Below are positions 35,061-44,762 of a DNA stretch of 64,000 nucleotides, one piece after another. Each line of letters begins with the position of its first letter. The stretch's first letter is position 1. The position numbers and the translations under genes are program-made. The notes under the pieces were generated by a model. That model did not search any database, had not been told where the DNA came from, and saw only the letters and a list, made by a program, of their open reading frames with translations. The stretch is from Oscarella lobularis (Eukaryota; Porifera; Homoscleromorpha; Homosclerophorida; Oscarellidae), in assembly GCF_947507565.1 (NCBI RefSeq), contig NC_089180.1:1674001-1738000 (forward strand), given 5' to 3'.

Positions 35061-36083
35061 TCAGCAGCTCTCTTGGAATCTCACTCTCTTACAAGTCTGC
35101 GACGTCGACTGACCGCGCTTTCTACGTCGCACTTGAGCCGGCCCCTCGTCTTGAACGTCATCAGAAGGACGTTGACTCGACCGAGAGCAAATTACGCCCG
35201 TCATTGAAGCCGAACTGAATCCCGGCGGCGGCGGCGGCGAGACGGCATCCGACTTGCGACGCCTGTATCGAATCCGTCTCGAATCGCTTTGAAAATCCTC
35301 CTTTTCGCCTTCCTTTTCATCATTTCGACGCCGCGCTTCCTCCAACGATTTCAATTCTTTTCGTAGGGTATCGCACGTCGTCTCAATTCGCTTTTCGTCG
35401 TCGCCGCACCGTCCCCATTCGAAGTGAAGCCGACGCATTGATTCGTCGTCTCTGTCGCCGCGTTCCAGTGCGATCGCTTCTCTCTCCAGCGCAGAATTCA
35501 ATTTTCGCTTCTGACGCAAATTTCCGTCGATATCGATCGATTTCCATTTGAGATCGGCTATTTCCGCGTCGGTCGTCGCCGCTATGTCCATTGCGTTTGC
35601 TAGACGATTTTCGCGCGTTTTTCTCTCCTCTAATTCGTCTCGGACTTTTTTCAAGGATTTTTCGATTTTCCGCTTTCGTTCCGCGTTGCGTTCGTCGCGA
35701 CCGCTGCCCGACAAGCCGTGCGTCGTCTCGAAGCGCGTCGCTTCGACGAGAAAATCGGATTGGGCAATTTTTCGGCGTTTTTTCACGACGCCGACTTCGG
35801 CGTCGATTCTCGCCTTTTCCTTCGTCGTTTTCTCCAAGGCTGCGGCGAGGATTTCCACTCGACTTCGACGCGACTTTAGTTCGACGTTTTGAGCGTCGAT
35901 TCGTCGACGTATTTCATCGATGTCCGCGTTTGCGCGTCGCGTTTCGCTGCGTTGAACTTGATGTTGGATCCGTTTCTTCTGCAGCTGCTCGTTCAGGGCT
36001 CGAATTTGCACGGCGCGATCATGAAAGGCCTTTTCTGACAGTCGAATGCGTTGAAACAGCCCGTTCAGAGACGAGCCCTCCAT
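35061..36083 (-). CDS. Coiled-coil protein, CCDC172-like, intact single exon
   Basis: A 340-residue frame without introns, beginning MEGSSLNGLFQRIRLSEKAF. The start resembles vertebrate CCDC172 (short S-L-LFQ-I--SE motif followed by continuous coiled coil), recalled from memory. Residues about 10-255 are almost uninterrupted Arg/Lys/Glu-rich heptads. Residues 256-300 are charged and contain a PPPPPGF run, and the tail is basic (RRRKRGQSTSQTCKRVRFQE). No signal or membrane segment. A cytoskeletal or sperm-tail role is possible by analogy only. Alternative: an unrelated lineage-specific coiled coil. Confidence 0.6.
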   Translation of the reverse strand: MEGSSLNGLFQRIRLSEKAFHDRAVQIRALNEQLQKKRIQHQVQRSETRRANADIDEIRRRIDAQNVELKSRRSRVEILAAALEKTTKEKARIDAEVGVVKKRRKIAQSDFLVEATRFETTHGLSGSGRDERNAERKRKIEKSLKKVRDELEERKTRENRLANAMDIAATTDAEIADLKWKSIDIDGNLRQKRKLNSALEREAIALERGDRDDESMRRLHFEWGRCGDDEKRIETTCDTLRKELKSLEEARRRNDEKEGEKEDFQSDSRRIRYRRRKSDAVSPPPPPGFSSASMTGVICSRSSQRPSDDVQDEGPAQVRRRKRGQSTSQTCKRVRFQESC

Positions 36084-36235
36084 CTGAAATCGAAGCGATC
36101 ATTGGTGGAGCGCTGACACGTGACTCGACCTCATGGCAACGGCAAGATGGACGCAGTGGCTGCTCTTGACTATAAAACATAAGCGTTTTTTATTGAAAAC
36201 ACTCTTTTGATTATTTTATACCAGAAGTTTTCTCT

Positions 36236-36420
36236 TCAACATCTTTTGAGAAAATCTATATCCGGTTTAGCGTGTCCCGGATTCGTCTGCAACTTTACCT
36301 CCCACTGATCGAAAAGCTGGTCTATTTCCTCGTCCGTGTAGTCGGGGTTAAAATCTTTTTTGTTTTGGACTTGACGAGAAAGCAAACGAAAACGAAAGTC
36401 ATTATTTACGTGGACAATAC
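36236..36420 (-). other. Short ORF resembling the N-terminal motif of MESD
   Basis: The stretch KKDFNPDYTDEEIDQLFDQWE resembles the start of the LRP chaperone MESD (a DYNDADMARLLEQWE-type motif in relatives). It ends after about 20 more residues, and the chaperone core is not present. Low confidence; it could be chance similarity in an acidic helix. Confidence 0.3.
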
Positions 36421-37135
36421 AGTAAAAGGCCATACGTCACACGAAACCCGTATAAACAAGGGACCGCCCTGCTCGACTCCCTGCTCGCCTCTACACTCGT
36501 CCCTGCTCGCCGCTTTCAAAACGAAAGTAAGAGTGTCATTTGACCGTCGCTATTTTTGCCGTGCGTACGACTTTGACAAATTCGTCCCAAGCGATGACTA
36601 CAATGTAGTTTCTCGCGAACACGCAACGAACGTCGCTACACTGTTTGATCCTCCGGAAAGGGCGAGTAGACTAGTCGACGGCGGCGCTTTGATGACCTTC
36701 GGCAACTAGCGAATTGCGCTCATGCGCTAAAAGCGTCGTTTCCCGAAAGGGGTCCCTTAAATCACGTGACTCGCGAAACTCAACGACTACTCTACTCCAA
36801 GTAACTTGGAGTAGAGCAGCTCTTTGTTCTGGTGCTGCGGGCGTATACGTAGTCTGTACGTTGACAAAAGCCTCGATTTCCAGACCCCACTGGCCGCGCT
36901 TGGGGGGCGTGGTGCGCGCTGGAAAGTTTATACCGGTATATGTAACCTATCTAATCTCTGATGTAACGAAATGCGCGTATCGCGAGCGCATGCGCGTAGA
37001 TTCTAGCCCATACATAAAATGAGTACTCTCAATCCCTAGGAAAGAAGAGGGCATGACTTTTTATTAATTAAAAAAGATCTTTCCAAAAAATGTGTTTATT
37101 AACTGTGTCTGATTTTTCTTCTTACGGTACTTAGT
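36421..37135. other. Spacer with a perfect palindrome
   Basis: No supportable gene. CTCTACTCCAAGT (36790-36802) and ACTTGGAGTAGAG (36804-36816) form a perfect 13-bp inverted repeat around a single A. The 37.0-37.13 kb stretch is the AT-rich leader of the next gene. Confidence 0.5.
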
Positions 37136-38296
37136 ATGGCAGAAGCTGAGCCTAAAAAAACGCAAGACGTCATCGCAGAGATACAAGGCGAGGACGTCGA
37201 CGAGAACGTTCAGAAACTGCTCAAGGCGGTGGCTGATTCTCTCCAAAAGGCCAAGAAGTTCGATTGCGATGAGGCTTTGATAGACGAAGCTCTCAAATTG
37301 ATTCGTTGTCAATCGTCGCTCTCGGAGATAGTTAAAGCTGTTCAGCTGTGTTTCGATTTGCTTATCGACGAGCTGTCTTCTTCGGAAAGCGAAATTTCGA
37401 GGCTGGTAGAGAATCTGGACGCCGAAGAGAAGAAAGAGGAAGTTCAGAACGGGGTTATCACTATGCTTCGTTCCGGCGATACGACGGCCAAATCAAAATC
37501 ATATGAGGCTCAGCTCGCATATGCGTCCGCAAATGTGACTCGAGCGCATGTCAGGGCTGTGAGAGCAAACGCACGCGCGGAAGAAATGCGCAAGGAGCTA
37601 CAGAGGAAGCAAAGGGACTGTAGAGAACAAACAGAAGTGGTTGAGAAACTGAAGAAAACAATCGATCATCTTAAGCAAAAGACAGAGAGACAAAGGAAAG
37701 CAATCGTTGACATCTCAGAAACGCGTGACGACGTCTTGGACAAATTAGTTACAAAGAGATTAGGGGCAGTATGGACGAAAGTTGAAAAATTGGAGAAAGA
37801 TCTAGCGGCGGCGAACACGAATCTTGAACAAGTCAAGAACGATCTAGCGGGGGAGAAGACGAAACTTGAACAAGTTGAGAAAAGACTGATTCCCTTAGAG
37901 GCAAATTACGAAGTCGTGAAGGCTGCCCAAGTCATCAGATCTCTTGAAAATAAAATCGTTCCGTTTCGCGCCAACGGATTTCTTCTAAGGCATCTTACAG
38001 AGCCAAAGGGGTACAACGAGAGCATGCCTGTTAGCAAGCAAGAGTTTGCCTCTGCCGTCTCCGAGTGGCGAGGAAAGTCATACGGCGCCAGCTGGGCTGC
38101 ATCATACGGCGACATTTTTTCTACCCTGATTTACGAGCGCGATGAAATCGCTCACCCCACCAATGTGGATCTCAAAGACTTGGACTTTTCTCTTCTCTAT
38201 TCGACGATTGCTCCAAAGACTAAAAAACCCGTTAAAGAGGATGACGTGAAGGCTGCCTTTGAATGGATTGCAATGACTCTAGAGGAAGTTAAATGA
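37136..38296 (+). CDS. Intact coiled-coil protein with a globular C-terminal domain, unknown
   Basis: A 386-residue single-exon frame with a good start context (MAEAEPKKTQDVIAEIQGED). Residues about 20-110 are helical. Residues 120-265 form a strong coiled coil (RAEEMRKELQRKQRDCREQT; KLEKDLAAANTNLEQVKNDL and KTKLEQVEKRL give an imperfect internal repeat). The last 115 residues are a compact Trp/Tyr-containing domain (KSYGASWAASYGDIFSTLIY; a later motif RDEIAHPTNVDL). The combination of coiled coil plus a domain bearing R-x-x-(I/R)-A-H is reminiscent of HEPN-like or MIT-like helical bundles but is not diagnostic. Not recognised; appears functional because it is open and unbiased in composition. 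Confidence 0.6.
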   Translation: MAEAEPKKTQDVIAEIQGEDVDENVQKLLKAVADSLQKAKKFDCDEALIDEALKLIRCQSSLSEIVKAVQLCFDLLIDELSSSESEISRLVENLDAEEKKEEVQNGVITMLRSGDTTAKSKSYEAQLAYASANVTRAHVRAVRANARAEEMRKELQRKQRDCREQTEVVEKLKKTIDHLKQKTERQRKAIVDISETRDDVLDKLVTKRLGAVWTKVEKLEKDLAAANTNLEQVKNDLAGEKTKLEQVEKRLIPLEANYEVVKAAQVIRSLENKIVPFRANGFLLRHLTEPKGYNESMPVSKQEFASAVSEWRGKSYGASWAASYGDIFSTLIYERDEIAHPTNVDLKDLDFSLLYSTIAPKTKKPVKEDDVKAAFEWIAMTLEEVK

Positions 38297-39020
38297 CTGT
38301 CATAGCTTAGCTACAGCACTGTCAAAAAATTGTGTTCTTGTTTACAGTGCTATAGGAGAGTTGTCTGTCGAATGCTGTTAATTGAAACATTGAAATCCTC
38401 GTAGCTTAATTTTTTATTGTTGTGGACTGAAGCGGTTGGAATTACGGGGACAGCAATTTTGACACTTTACTGGAAGGACGTGGATCAATTCTCAAGAAGG
38501 GAAATATCGAGGAACGTGGGACAATTTTTTTGGGGAGGGACATGGAGGGGGATTATCAGGAGAGGAATCATCTTCAGGTACGAAAGACCGAAAATATTAG
38601 TTATTGAATTTTTCTTTTATTTTCTGTTTAGGTTGATGACAGTTTTACTGTTGATCAGCTCGAGAGAACTGTTTGCGAGCGAATTGGTGAATTCAAATTG
38701 AATTTTTCGCGTGTTTGTATCATTTTTTGTACTTAGGAATTACGAATTTTGAGGAATATTTCTTAGGACGAAGTGACCACGCCCAAAAAGGTGATGTCCC
38801 GTCTGTGCGTCTGTTTTCGGTTTGCAGTTAATGGAGTTAATTCGTTTAGGCGGCTCCCCTGCAAGTGAGAGATGAGAAGAAAATGGAAGCATAGAAGAAG
38901 AAACGTCACACCGAAGATGATGTACGTAGACAGAGAAAGAAAAAAAGTCGACGACTGAATTTAGCATTATTTTCTAAATAGACCACGGAGTGGATCAGTC
39001 AAAAGGCTTGGGAGTTTTTC
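38297..39020. other. Spacer, possible small exons
   Basis: Two short plus-strand pieces could be spliced: DMEGDYQERNHLQ before GTACGA (about 38580) and VDDSFTVDQLERTVCERIGE after TTCTGTTTAG (about 38632). I cannot assign them to any family. Otherwise nothing seen. Confidence 0.25.
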
Positions 39021-39032
39021 AGCGCATCGCAA

Positions 39033-39337
39033 CATGAGACAGAACCTTGCTACGGCACAGGAAGCCTTGCAAGTCTACGAATCATTCGAAGAAAATTCCA
39101 AGGTAAAAAAATTTATCAGTACATCTACGCACCATCATGGACCCCGTTTCTCTCCTTCTCTTAGTCCATACACACTCAAGTGATTGCCTTGTATCAGCAA
39201 GCGGACAAGCTTCTCAGTTCGGGCCAACGCGGCGCCGACATCTACAAATCCGAATCGAATCGTCTCATCAGCGAATGGCAACTTCTCAATCACCTTGACA
39301 AGAGCAGTCAACTTCTCATCCTCTACGTCTCCTTCTA
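39033..39337 (+). pseudogene. Spectrin-repeat fragment
   Basis: MRQNLATAQEALQVYESFEE ends at a GTAAAA donor. After CTTCTCTTAG the strand continues SIHTQVIALYQQADKLLSSG, DIYKSESNRLISEWQLLNHL. The three-helix pattern with Trp near the helix end is that of a spectrin/plakin repeat. Only about one repeat is present and no partner exons are found, so it is a stray piece of a large cytoskeletal gene. Confidence 0.5.
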
Positions 39338-39960
39338 AGCTCTCTTCCACAAATCGAGTCGGCCCTTGCGAGCGGTTCGTGCAGCATTCGCGACGTGGAC
39401 GCCTTCGCTTGGACGCCGCTCATGTGTGCCGCCTACGGTGGCCACGCCCACGTCGTGTGTTACCTCCTCGCATTTGACGGCGACGGCGAAGCGCTGCGTA
39501 TATCCGATCGACGAGGCCGCACGGCGGTCGATTTGGCTAGATTGGGAAATCGGAGCGACGTCGTGGCGATATTGGAGGACAAGGAAAAAGAGAAGGAGAC
39601 GGAAGAAACTCCTTCTCTTGATATGGATATGGATAATTCAGCGTTATCGGTGGTGTGGTGTGAAGACTGCGAGATGGACGTGAAAGATTCGTCGCATCAG
39701 AGACATCGTACGACGACGCTGCATCAGTTTTCGTCGCGAAAGGACGATTTATTTTGTCCACTTCCGCTTCGTCTAGCTACTATCCGCACCATTGATCGAC
39801 TCCTGCCTATAAGATTATGCTCAATCACGGCCTGAGCCGAACTACTGTAGCTCTCGAAACGTTTCCGACGGTCTCTGGGCCGCCATCAGGAAGCGGTCGA
39901 TTTCGTCGCGAAGCATCGTCGCGAGAGCGACGACGTGGAAGAGGACGACGACGAAAACGG
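39338..39960 (+). pseudogene. GPANK1: GPANK1-like ankyrin/zinc-finger/G-patch protein, damaged
   Basis: After an acceptor at about 39338 the frame reads IESALASGSC, then the ankyrin stretch DAFAWTPLMCAAYGGHAHVV and RRGRTAVDLARLGNRSDVVA. It continues into WCEDCEMDVKDSSHQRHRTT, a CxxC...HxxxxxxH finger. This order matches animal GPANK1, which has ankyrins, a C2H2-like finger and a G-patch near splicing factors. A G-patch-like YKIMLNHGLSR lies just beyond but in another frame, and its Gly/Trp core is poor. So identity is good but the 3' end is broken, or a small intron is missed. Confidence 0.6.
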
Positions 39961-40142
39961 CTCCCAAGTCTGTAGCATGCTCGTACAAGAAGGGCTGGAA
40001 GAATCGATCGTCGCGAGCGGAGAGCATTAGCGTCATTTTGGCGTTTTTTCACAAACCGAAGAAAGCGGCGACAGCTACGGAACCGTCCCTCCCGAAGATC
40101 CGACGAGGTACAGCGCGCATTTCTCACGTCTCGAGCACCTTT

Positions 40143-40740
40143 AGACGACCCTACGTGCATATCGCAGCCTCAGAATGAAAATGGAATGCAAAATTCAATG
40201 CACAAAGACGATCTTCCACTTCCAAGCGAGCAAGCGGCAAAGGCAGCGTTGGACGTCGGAAAGCGAGACGCGATTCCCGAAACGGAGACGATTATCAAGG
40301 GCACGCACTATTATCCATCGGCACCAGATTAATTAATTAATTGGAAATAAAATATTATTATAATATTATTAGATTTACTTTTGCGTCTGGTTCAGCTTAT
40401 AATATAAGACAGTTTTCCGGAAACTCCCTGAAGGAAGATTTATTCACAATCTCTCTGGTCATAGTGAATACACTCGCCTTGAATTCAGACAACGTATTCA
40501 TTGGTGTCGGAAGGTATAGATTAATTAATTACCTAATTAAAAATTATCAGCGCTGTTTTTAGCTGATAATGGGACGCTTCCCTTTGGGACTGGAAGACTG
40601 GGTACAATTTTCGAAGGATTCAGTCGTTGGTGCAGCCGGGGTCGTTGGACAGCGAAGCGGGCATCTTTGCTAGTACGTACGACATGAGCGGCACCCGACT
40701 GATCACGTGCGAATCAGACAAATCAATTAAACCAGCGAAA
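40143..40740 (+). pseudogene. PLRG1: PLRG1 (Prp46) WD40 splicing factor, exon remnants
   Basis: At 40371-40520 the translation RFTFASGSAYNIRQ and IVNTLALNSDNVFIGVG matches the WD-repeat stretch HYTFASGSPDNIKQW...NTLTVNSDGVLVSG of PLRG1, a spliceosome NTC component. At 40560-40725 [14 protein letters not shown], and in another frame [20 protein letters not shown] with [14 protein letters not shown], matches the last blade. An upstream piece (40150-40330) ending GTHYYPSAPD resembles the pre-WD region. Blades 1-5 are missing, and there are frame jumps and substitutions of core residues. This is a decayed partial copy. Confidence 0.65.
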
Positions 40741-40799
40741 CACTGTTACGTGCGAGAACAGAAGCTTTTTTAGATATGAGATAGAATTTCATAAGTGTT

Positions 40800-41060
40800 A
40801 TATCTTTTAGGCGGCTGCAGCCAAAGCTGAAGCAGTTGAAAGTAGACATCGATCGATTACAGCCGCAAATGAATGCATAACTGAATTCCGTTCTCTTCTC
40901 GAATTTGTTCACTCGGTAATAAAAATATTTAAAATTAAAATTGGATGAGATATCTTTCGTTTCAGATTCTCCTGAAGCCTTCTCACGATAAGAAACAGAA
41001 GCTGACAGTCTATTCAAAAGAAGTAGCATCGCTCTGTTGGCTGTTGCTGCTGAATGGGAT
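40800..41060 (+). other. Two unassigned helical exons
   Basis: AEAVESRHRSITAANECITE with FRSLLEFVHS, then, after a 50-nt AT-rich stretch, ILLKPSHDKKQKLTVYSKEV and ASLCWLLLLNGILL. They could be two exons of a larger gene. I do not recognise them. Confidence 0.25.
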
Positions 41061-41326
41061 TTTGCTTAGGTTAGGACGTGGGGGGGTTGGGGGGTGATGA
41101 CACCTAGTTTTTTTCTTATTCTTCTTGTCTTTTTGTCTGTTGTTTGAAACTAGATGGAATGAACGCAATTGTGCTTTCATTTCTAACCAGCTTTCAAAAT
41201 TTTTCTAAAAATCCTGGTAGAAGGAAAGTTATTCTAGCCAGAAAGTGTTCCTAAATATACGCTATCTGCCGTCCTCTTTCACGAGGCGCAATGTGCCGGA
41301 TTTCATAGGGTAAACGGCTATAAATG

Positions 41327-41397
41327 CCCGGATTAGACGACCACCGCCCCCATTCTTCAAGATTTGGAAAATGGGGGCGGTGGTCGTTTAATCCGGG
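41327..41397. repeat. Near-perfect 28-bp hairpin
   Basis: Arms CCCGGATTAGACGACCACCG + CCCCCATT (41327-41354) and their reverse complement (41370-41397) differ at one position (a G:T-type pair) and enclose a 15-base loop. Upstream TAGGGTAAACGGCT (about 41306) is shared with the hairpin family at 62.9 kb. A recent foldback-type insertion or an RNA hairpin is possible. Confidence 0.85.
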
Positions 41398-41535
41398 AAC
41401 TTAGAACAGTTATATATACGTGGGAGCGCAAGAACTGAGCGCAAGAGTATGCTTCAAACATGAAACACGTGGCACTAATTTTTATTGACGAAAATCAAGA
41501 CCTGGCTAATCTACTGACACATTTTCTGTCTGACG

Positions 41536-42303
41536 TCATTTGACACATAACTCATCACACCATCTATTAATTTCAGGAGAATACGTCGATGTCACTTCTT
41601 CTCGAGTGAATCCAAGAATTGCGCCAAGATCGGGGTAATCGTCAATATCTGTTAGGTCATTCAAGCCAGAATGAATACTCAGTTTTGCCAAATACGAGAT
41701 TCCGGTCAAAAAGCGGAACCGGATGATACGAGAGGACGCTTTCAACTGTCTGTAGAAGCCTGACAGTAATTTTTGGCACGCTGTCGCCAACTCCACTTCA
41801 TCCCAATTGGCGACAATTGGTGAATCATACTCATCAATGAGAACGACACGCTCTTTTCCTTCCTTAGCATAAGTTTCTTCAAATAATGTGGTGATCATTG
41901 AAATAGAATCGTCCGGTAATCCGGGAGTAGAAATCTCAACCCCCTTATGTTTAGCAACGTTACGCAACTAAATAAAAAAACCGTTATCTATTAGCATGCA
42001 TTGCATCATTCAAAGGATTCTCACCAATTTGACTAAAGATAACTTGACCTCCTCAAACGTAGTCCCACCAACTTTATTCATATCTAACGTGATAACGGGC
42101 CATTTCTCCCACGTCACTTCGGGATCATTGTAAATTGCCGTTCCTTTAAACGCTTCCCTGTTTCCTTTGAAATATTCCTCCATATGGGCCAGTTGCTGCT
42201 CTTGCGTCGACGGAGATCTGATTTCGCTTTCGTCGGAGGTCGTTTCCTGGATCTCCAGATCTTCCAAACTCATCCGGGTTTCTTCGACCAACTCTCCTAA
42301 CAC
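41536..42303 (-). pseudogene. AAA-ATPase-like (PF09820-type) protein, C-terminal part of the NTPase domain
   Basis: Two exons. The first (42010-42303) carries HMEEYFKGNREAFKGTAIYN and EKWPVITLDMNKV. The second (41536-41967) carries RVVLIDEYDSPI (Walker B), FRFLTGISYLAKLSIHSGLN and DLGAILGFTREEV. This order is typical of AAA-ATPase-like proteins seen in Crinkler-type and bacterial mobile contexts. Only the later half of the NTPase is visible in this gene; the preceding segment normally bearing the P-loop was not found. A short, more degraded copy lies at 53.7-53.94 kb. Function unknown. Confidence 0.7.
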
Positions 42304-42453
42304 AAAACACCGTTATAACGACTCGCGTTGCGACGTTGAGTTATCACTCGCTTCAAAACGGACCTTTTGTGAACTAGAAGAAGCCTAGCTACTCAAATCA
42401 TTGTACAATCCTAATTAAATACAGTATATGATTCATGATTCTTTTCCTTCTGT

Positions 42454-43964
42454 CTAACTCTTCAGCTGGAGCACGCATTTGATTTTCAGCGTTCCGTCAT
42501 CGGTGTAATATGTGCGCACCTGGTCGGTTCTCATAAAGGCACCCCATCCCCAATCCTTGTCCTCGCGCATAAAGGAAAACGGCTGATCGATTGACACAAT
42601 GTAGTCAGCGAAATCATCAGAAGGACTAACCACTATAAATCTACAACAAAAGATACCTTGTATTAATTATTGATCTATTATTTAATTTCTTACCGGAAAA
42701 GTATAGAAACGACAGCGTTTGATACCGTCGTCAGAGGAGTAGCGCCTTGCTGATCGCTTTGACGTTCGAGATAAAGCGACATAGAGGACGATTGCTCAGC
42801 TGAAGCTCCATTGGGATAGAGTCTCAATTTCCAGCAGATACCACACAGCCAAAAGCGGGGACTCTGTATCTCTTCACCGACTGGAAGATAGATATATTGC
42901 TGAAAATTGGCGACGTTCCACGTGTACGCATTCGGCAGCTCGTCGCGTAGCGCACTTATCTCCGATTTAACATGCTCCTAAATAAAATAAAGTAATTAAT
43001 TAATTAATTAATTAAATTGACTATGCCTGTACACCGTACATTGAGGACGGAGATTTTTTCTCTAAGTGACTTATTTTCTTTAGCCAATAAGAGCATGTGT
43101 TCCTTCACGGATGTCTCCACGTGATGATCGAGCTCGCTCCGCGCGGCGCGCACCGTGCAGCCCTGCGATTCGAAGGGACACGAGACCAAGGCATTTCCAC
43201 ACTCGTGACACACGTGATCCTGCATATGAACCCTAGAGAAAACAAAAATAAATAATAATAATTAACGATATCGATTTGTATTCGCCTTGAAACCATGGTG
43301 ACCGTGCCGTCCGTGAGACACCCGTTTATACAGGGAACCATAGCGAGTGGACAATCGTGCTCGATGTGTTCGTCGAGATCGCAAGCCGCCATTTCGAGTG
43401 CGCAAGCGTGACACGAAACTGATCGCTCAGGACACGTTCTAGCGTGCGCATCGACGAATTTTCTCAACATGACGTCACCGCACAGAGGATGCGGACAGGA
43501 AACGTTCGCGTAAGGGCACTCTCGCACGTGATCGTCGAGATTGCGTGCCTTCCCACGCCACGTGCACGTGCACGTGCACGCCGCTCCGAATCGTTTCCGC
43601 GACGGCGACGGCGACGACGCATTGCGCGCTTTCGCCTTCGCGCCGACGTCCGCGTTCACGCAGCGCACGTCGAGATTCTCGATGAGGCCGCCAACGGGGA
43701 GATTTCGTATGAGTTCGCGTTTCGCGAGCGGGCGACGATCCATCGGGCAATTGGCGTGTCGCGCGAGCCACTCGACGACGCACGCTTCGCAGAACGTGTG
43801 CCCGTCGCGACACGAGACGGGGTTGCGTAGAACTTCGCGACTAGAGCGAGAGAAGGCGTGGTTGGCGGACTTTGAAAGGGAAACGACGCGTTTGGGCTCT
43901 ACCAGATCGGGCAGACGAGATTTTCGTCGACTTTAGTGAAGAAGTGATCGAGAGGGATGCCCAT
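42454..43964 (-). CDS. TRAF-family E3 ligase: RING, TRAF zinc fingers, MATH
   Basis: Apparently complete multi-exon gene. It starts MGIPLDHFFTKVDENLVCPI at 43964. The RING cysteine is rebuilt across a 60-nt intron (TG|T), then VLRNPVSCRDGHTFCEACVV and CPMDRRPLAKRELIRNLPVG. TRAF-type fingers follow: DDHVRECPYANVSCPHPLCG, CHACALEMAACDLDEHIEHD, ECGNALVSCPFESQGC. A short coiled coil (LLAKENKSLREKISVLN) precedes the MATH domain (AYTWNVANFQQYIYLPVGEE ... REDKDWGWGAF), ending LKIKCVLQLKS with TAG at 42454-42456. RING-TRAF-MATH proteins bind receptor tails and build ubiquitin chains in NF-kB-like signalling. The order is closest to TRAF4/TRAF6-like members. The finger-to-finger intron near 43270 is not fully resolved. 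Confidence 0.85.
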
Positions 43965-43969
43965 CGAAT

Positions 43970-44760
43970 AGCGTGGAGGAGTAGAAAGCGAAGAAAAAAC
44001 CGTTGTGCAGGTGGGACGTTCGGAAGGTTAATTAACGGAACACAGTACCCGGATTAGGCAAGCTTGTGCTAGACTATTTATTCATTTATGTACACGTATT
44101 TATTTCTTCAATATCCTAATTCTTTCTCTTCTTGATCAATGTCCATGTGAGCAACCAGTTTTTCTAGGATCAAGTCTACGGCAGATTCCGTAAACAATTC
44201 AGAGTGCATCTCCTCTAACACCAAATTATTTCCAGTTCCCTCAATGCTCATATTGTAGTCTCGTTGCAACAGCGTTCATTCATTATAGGTAGGGGAATAT
44301 GTTTCAAGCGTTCATTCATTATGGGTAGGGGAACATGTTACCAGCGTTCATTCATTATAGGTAGGGAAACATGTTACCAACGTTCATTCATTATGGGTAG
44401 GGGAACATGTTTCCAGCGTTCATTCATTAAAGGTAGGGGAACATGTTTCCATTGTTTATTCATTATAGGTAGGGGAACTATTATTAATGGTAACCTATGT
44501 GACCACAAATATTCACGGTCGAAAGTGGCGAGTGATATATTTTCCCCATAGGTAACGTACCAGACTCTAAGACGATATTCTCTTCACAGGGTCGCTTCAC
44601 ACATTGTAGATGATCCGTTGCGAGACGTCAGACTTGATATTCTTCCTACTTGTAGACGAGCAAAATGTGCAGACCACCACCTTTTTCTTTGTCTCCTCCA
44701 CCAATGCCAAGTATACATATAGAAACTTTTCAGTAACGTCCTTGTCTAATTGGTAATTGC
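43970..44760. other. Spacer containing a short minisatellite
   Basis: Apart from the repeat at 44264-44490 and the 44500 match to the 22.1-kb palindrome tip (TGTGACCACAAATATTCAC), no feature is supported. Confidence 0.4.
44264..44490 (+). repeat. Minisatellite, 36-bp unit, about six copies
   Basis: The unit GCGTTCATTCATTATGGGTA + GGGGAACATGTTTCCA repeats six times with point differences. The frame through it (RSFIIGRGTC repeats) is a periodicity artefact. Confidence 0.9.
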
Positions 44761-44762
44761 AG

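Noticed and set aside
39825-40160. Arg-rich minus-strand ORF
   Set aside because: Antisense to an acidic plus-strand stretch; no homology and no splice sites.
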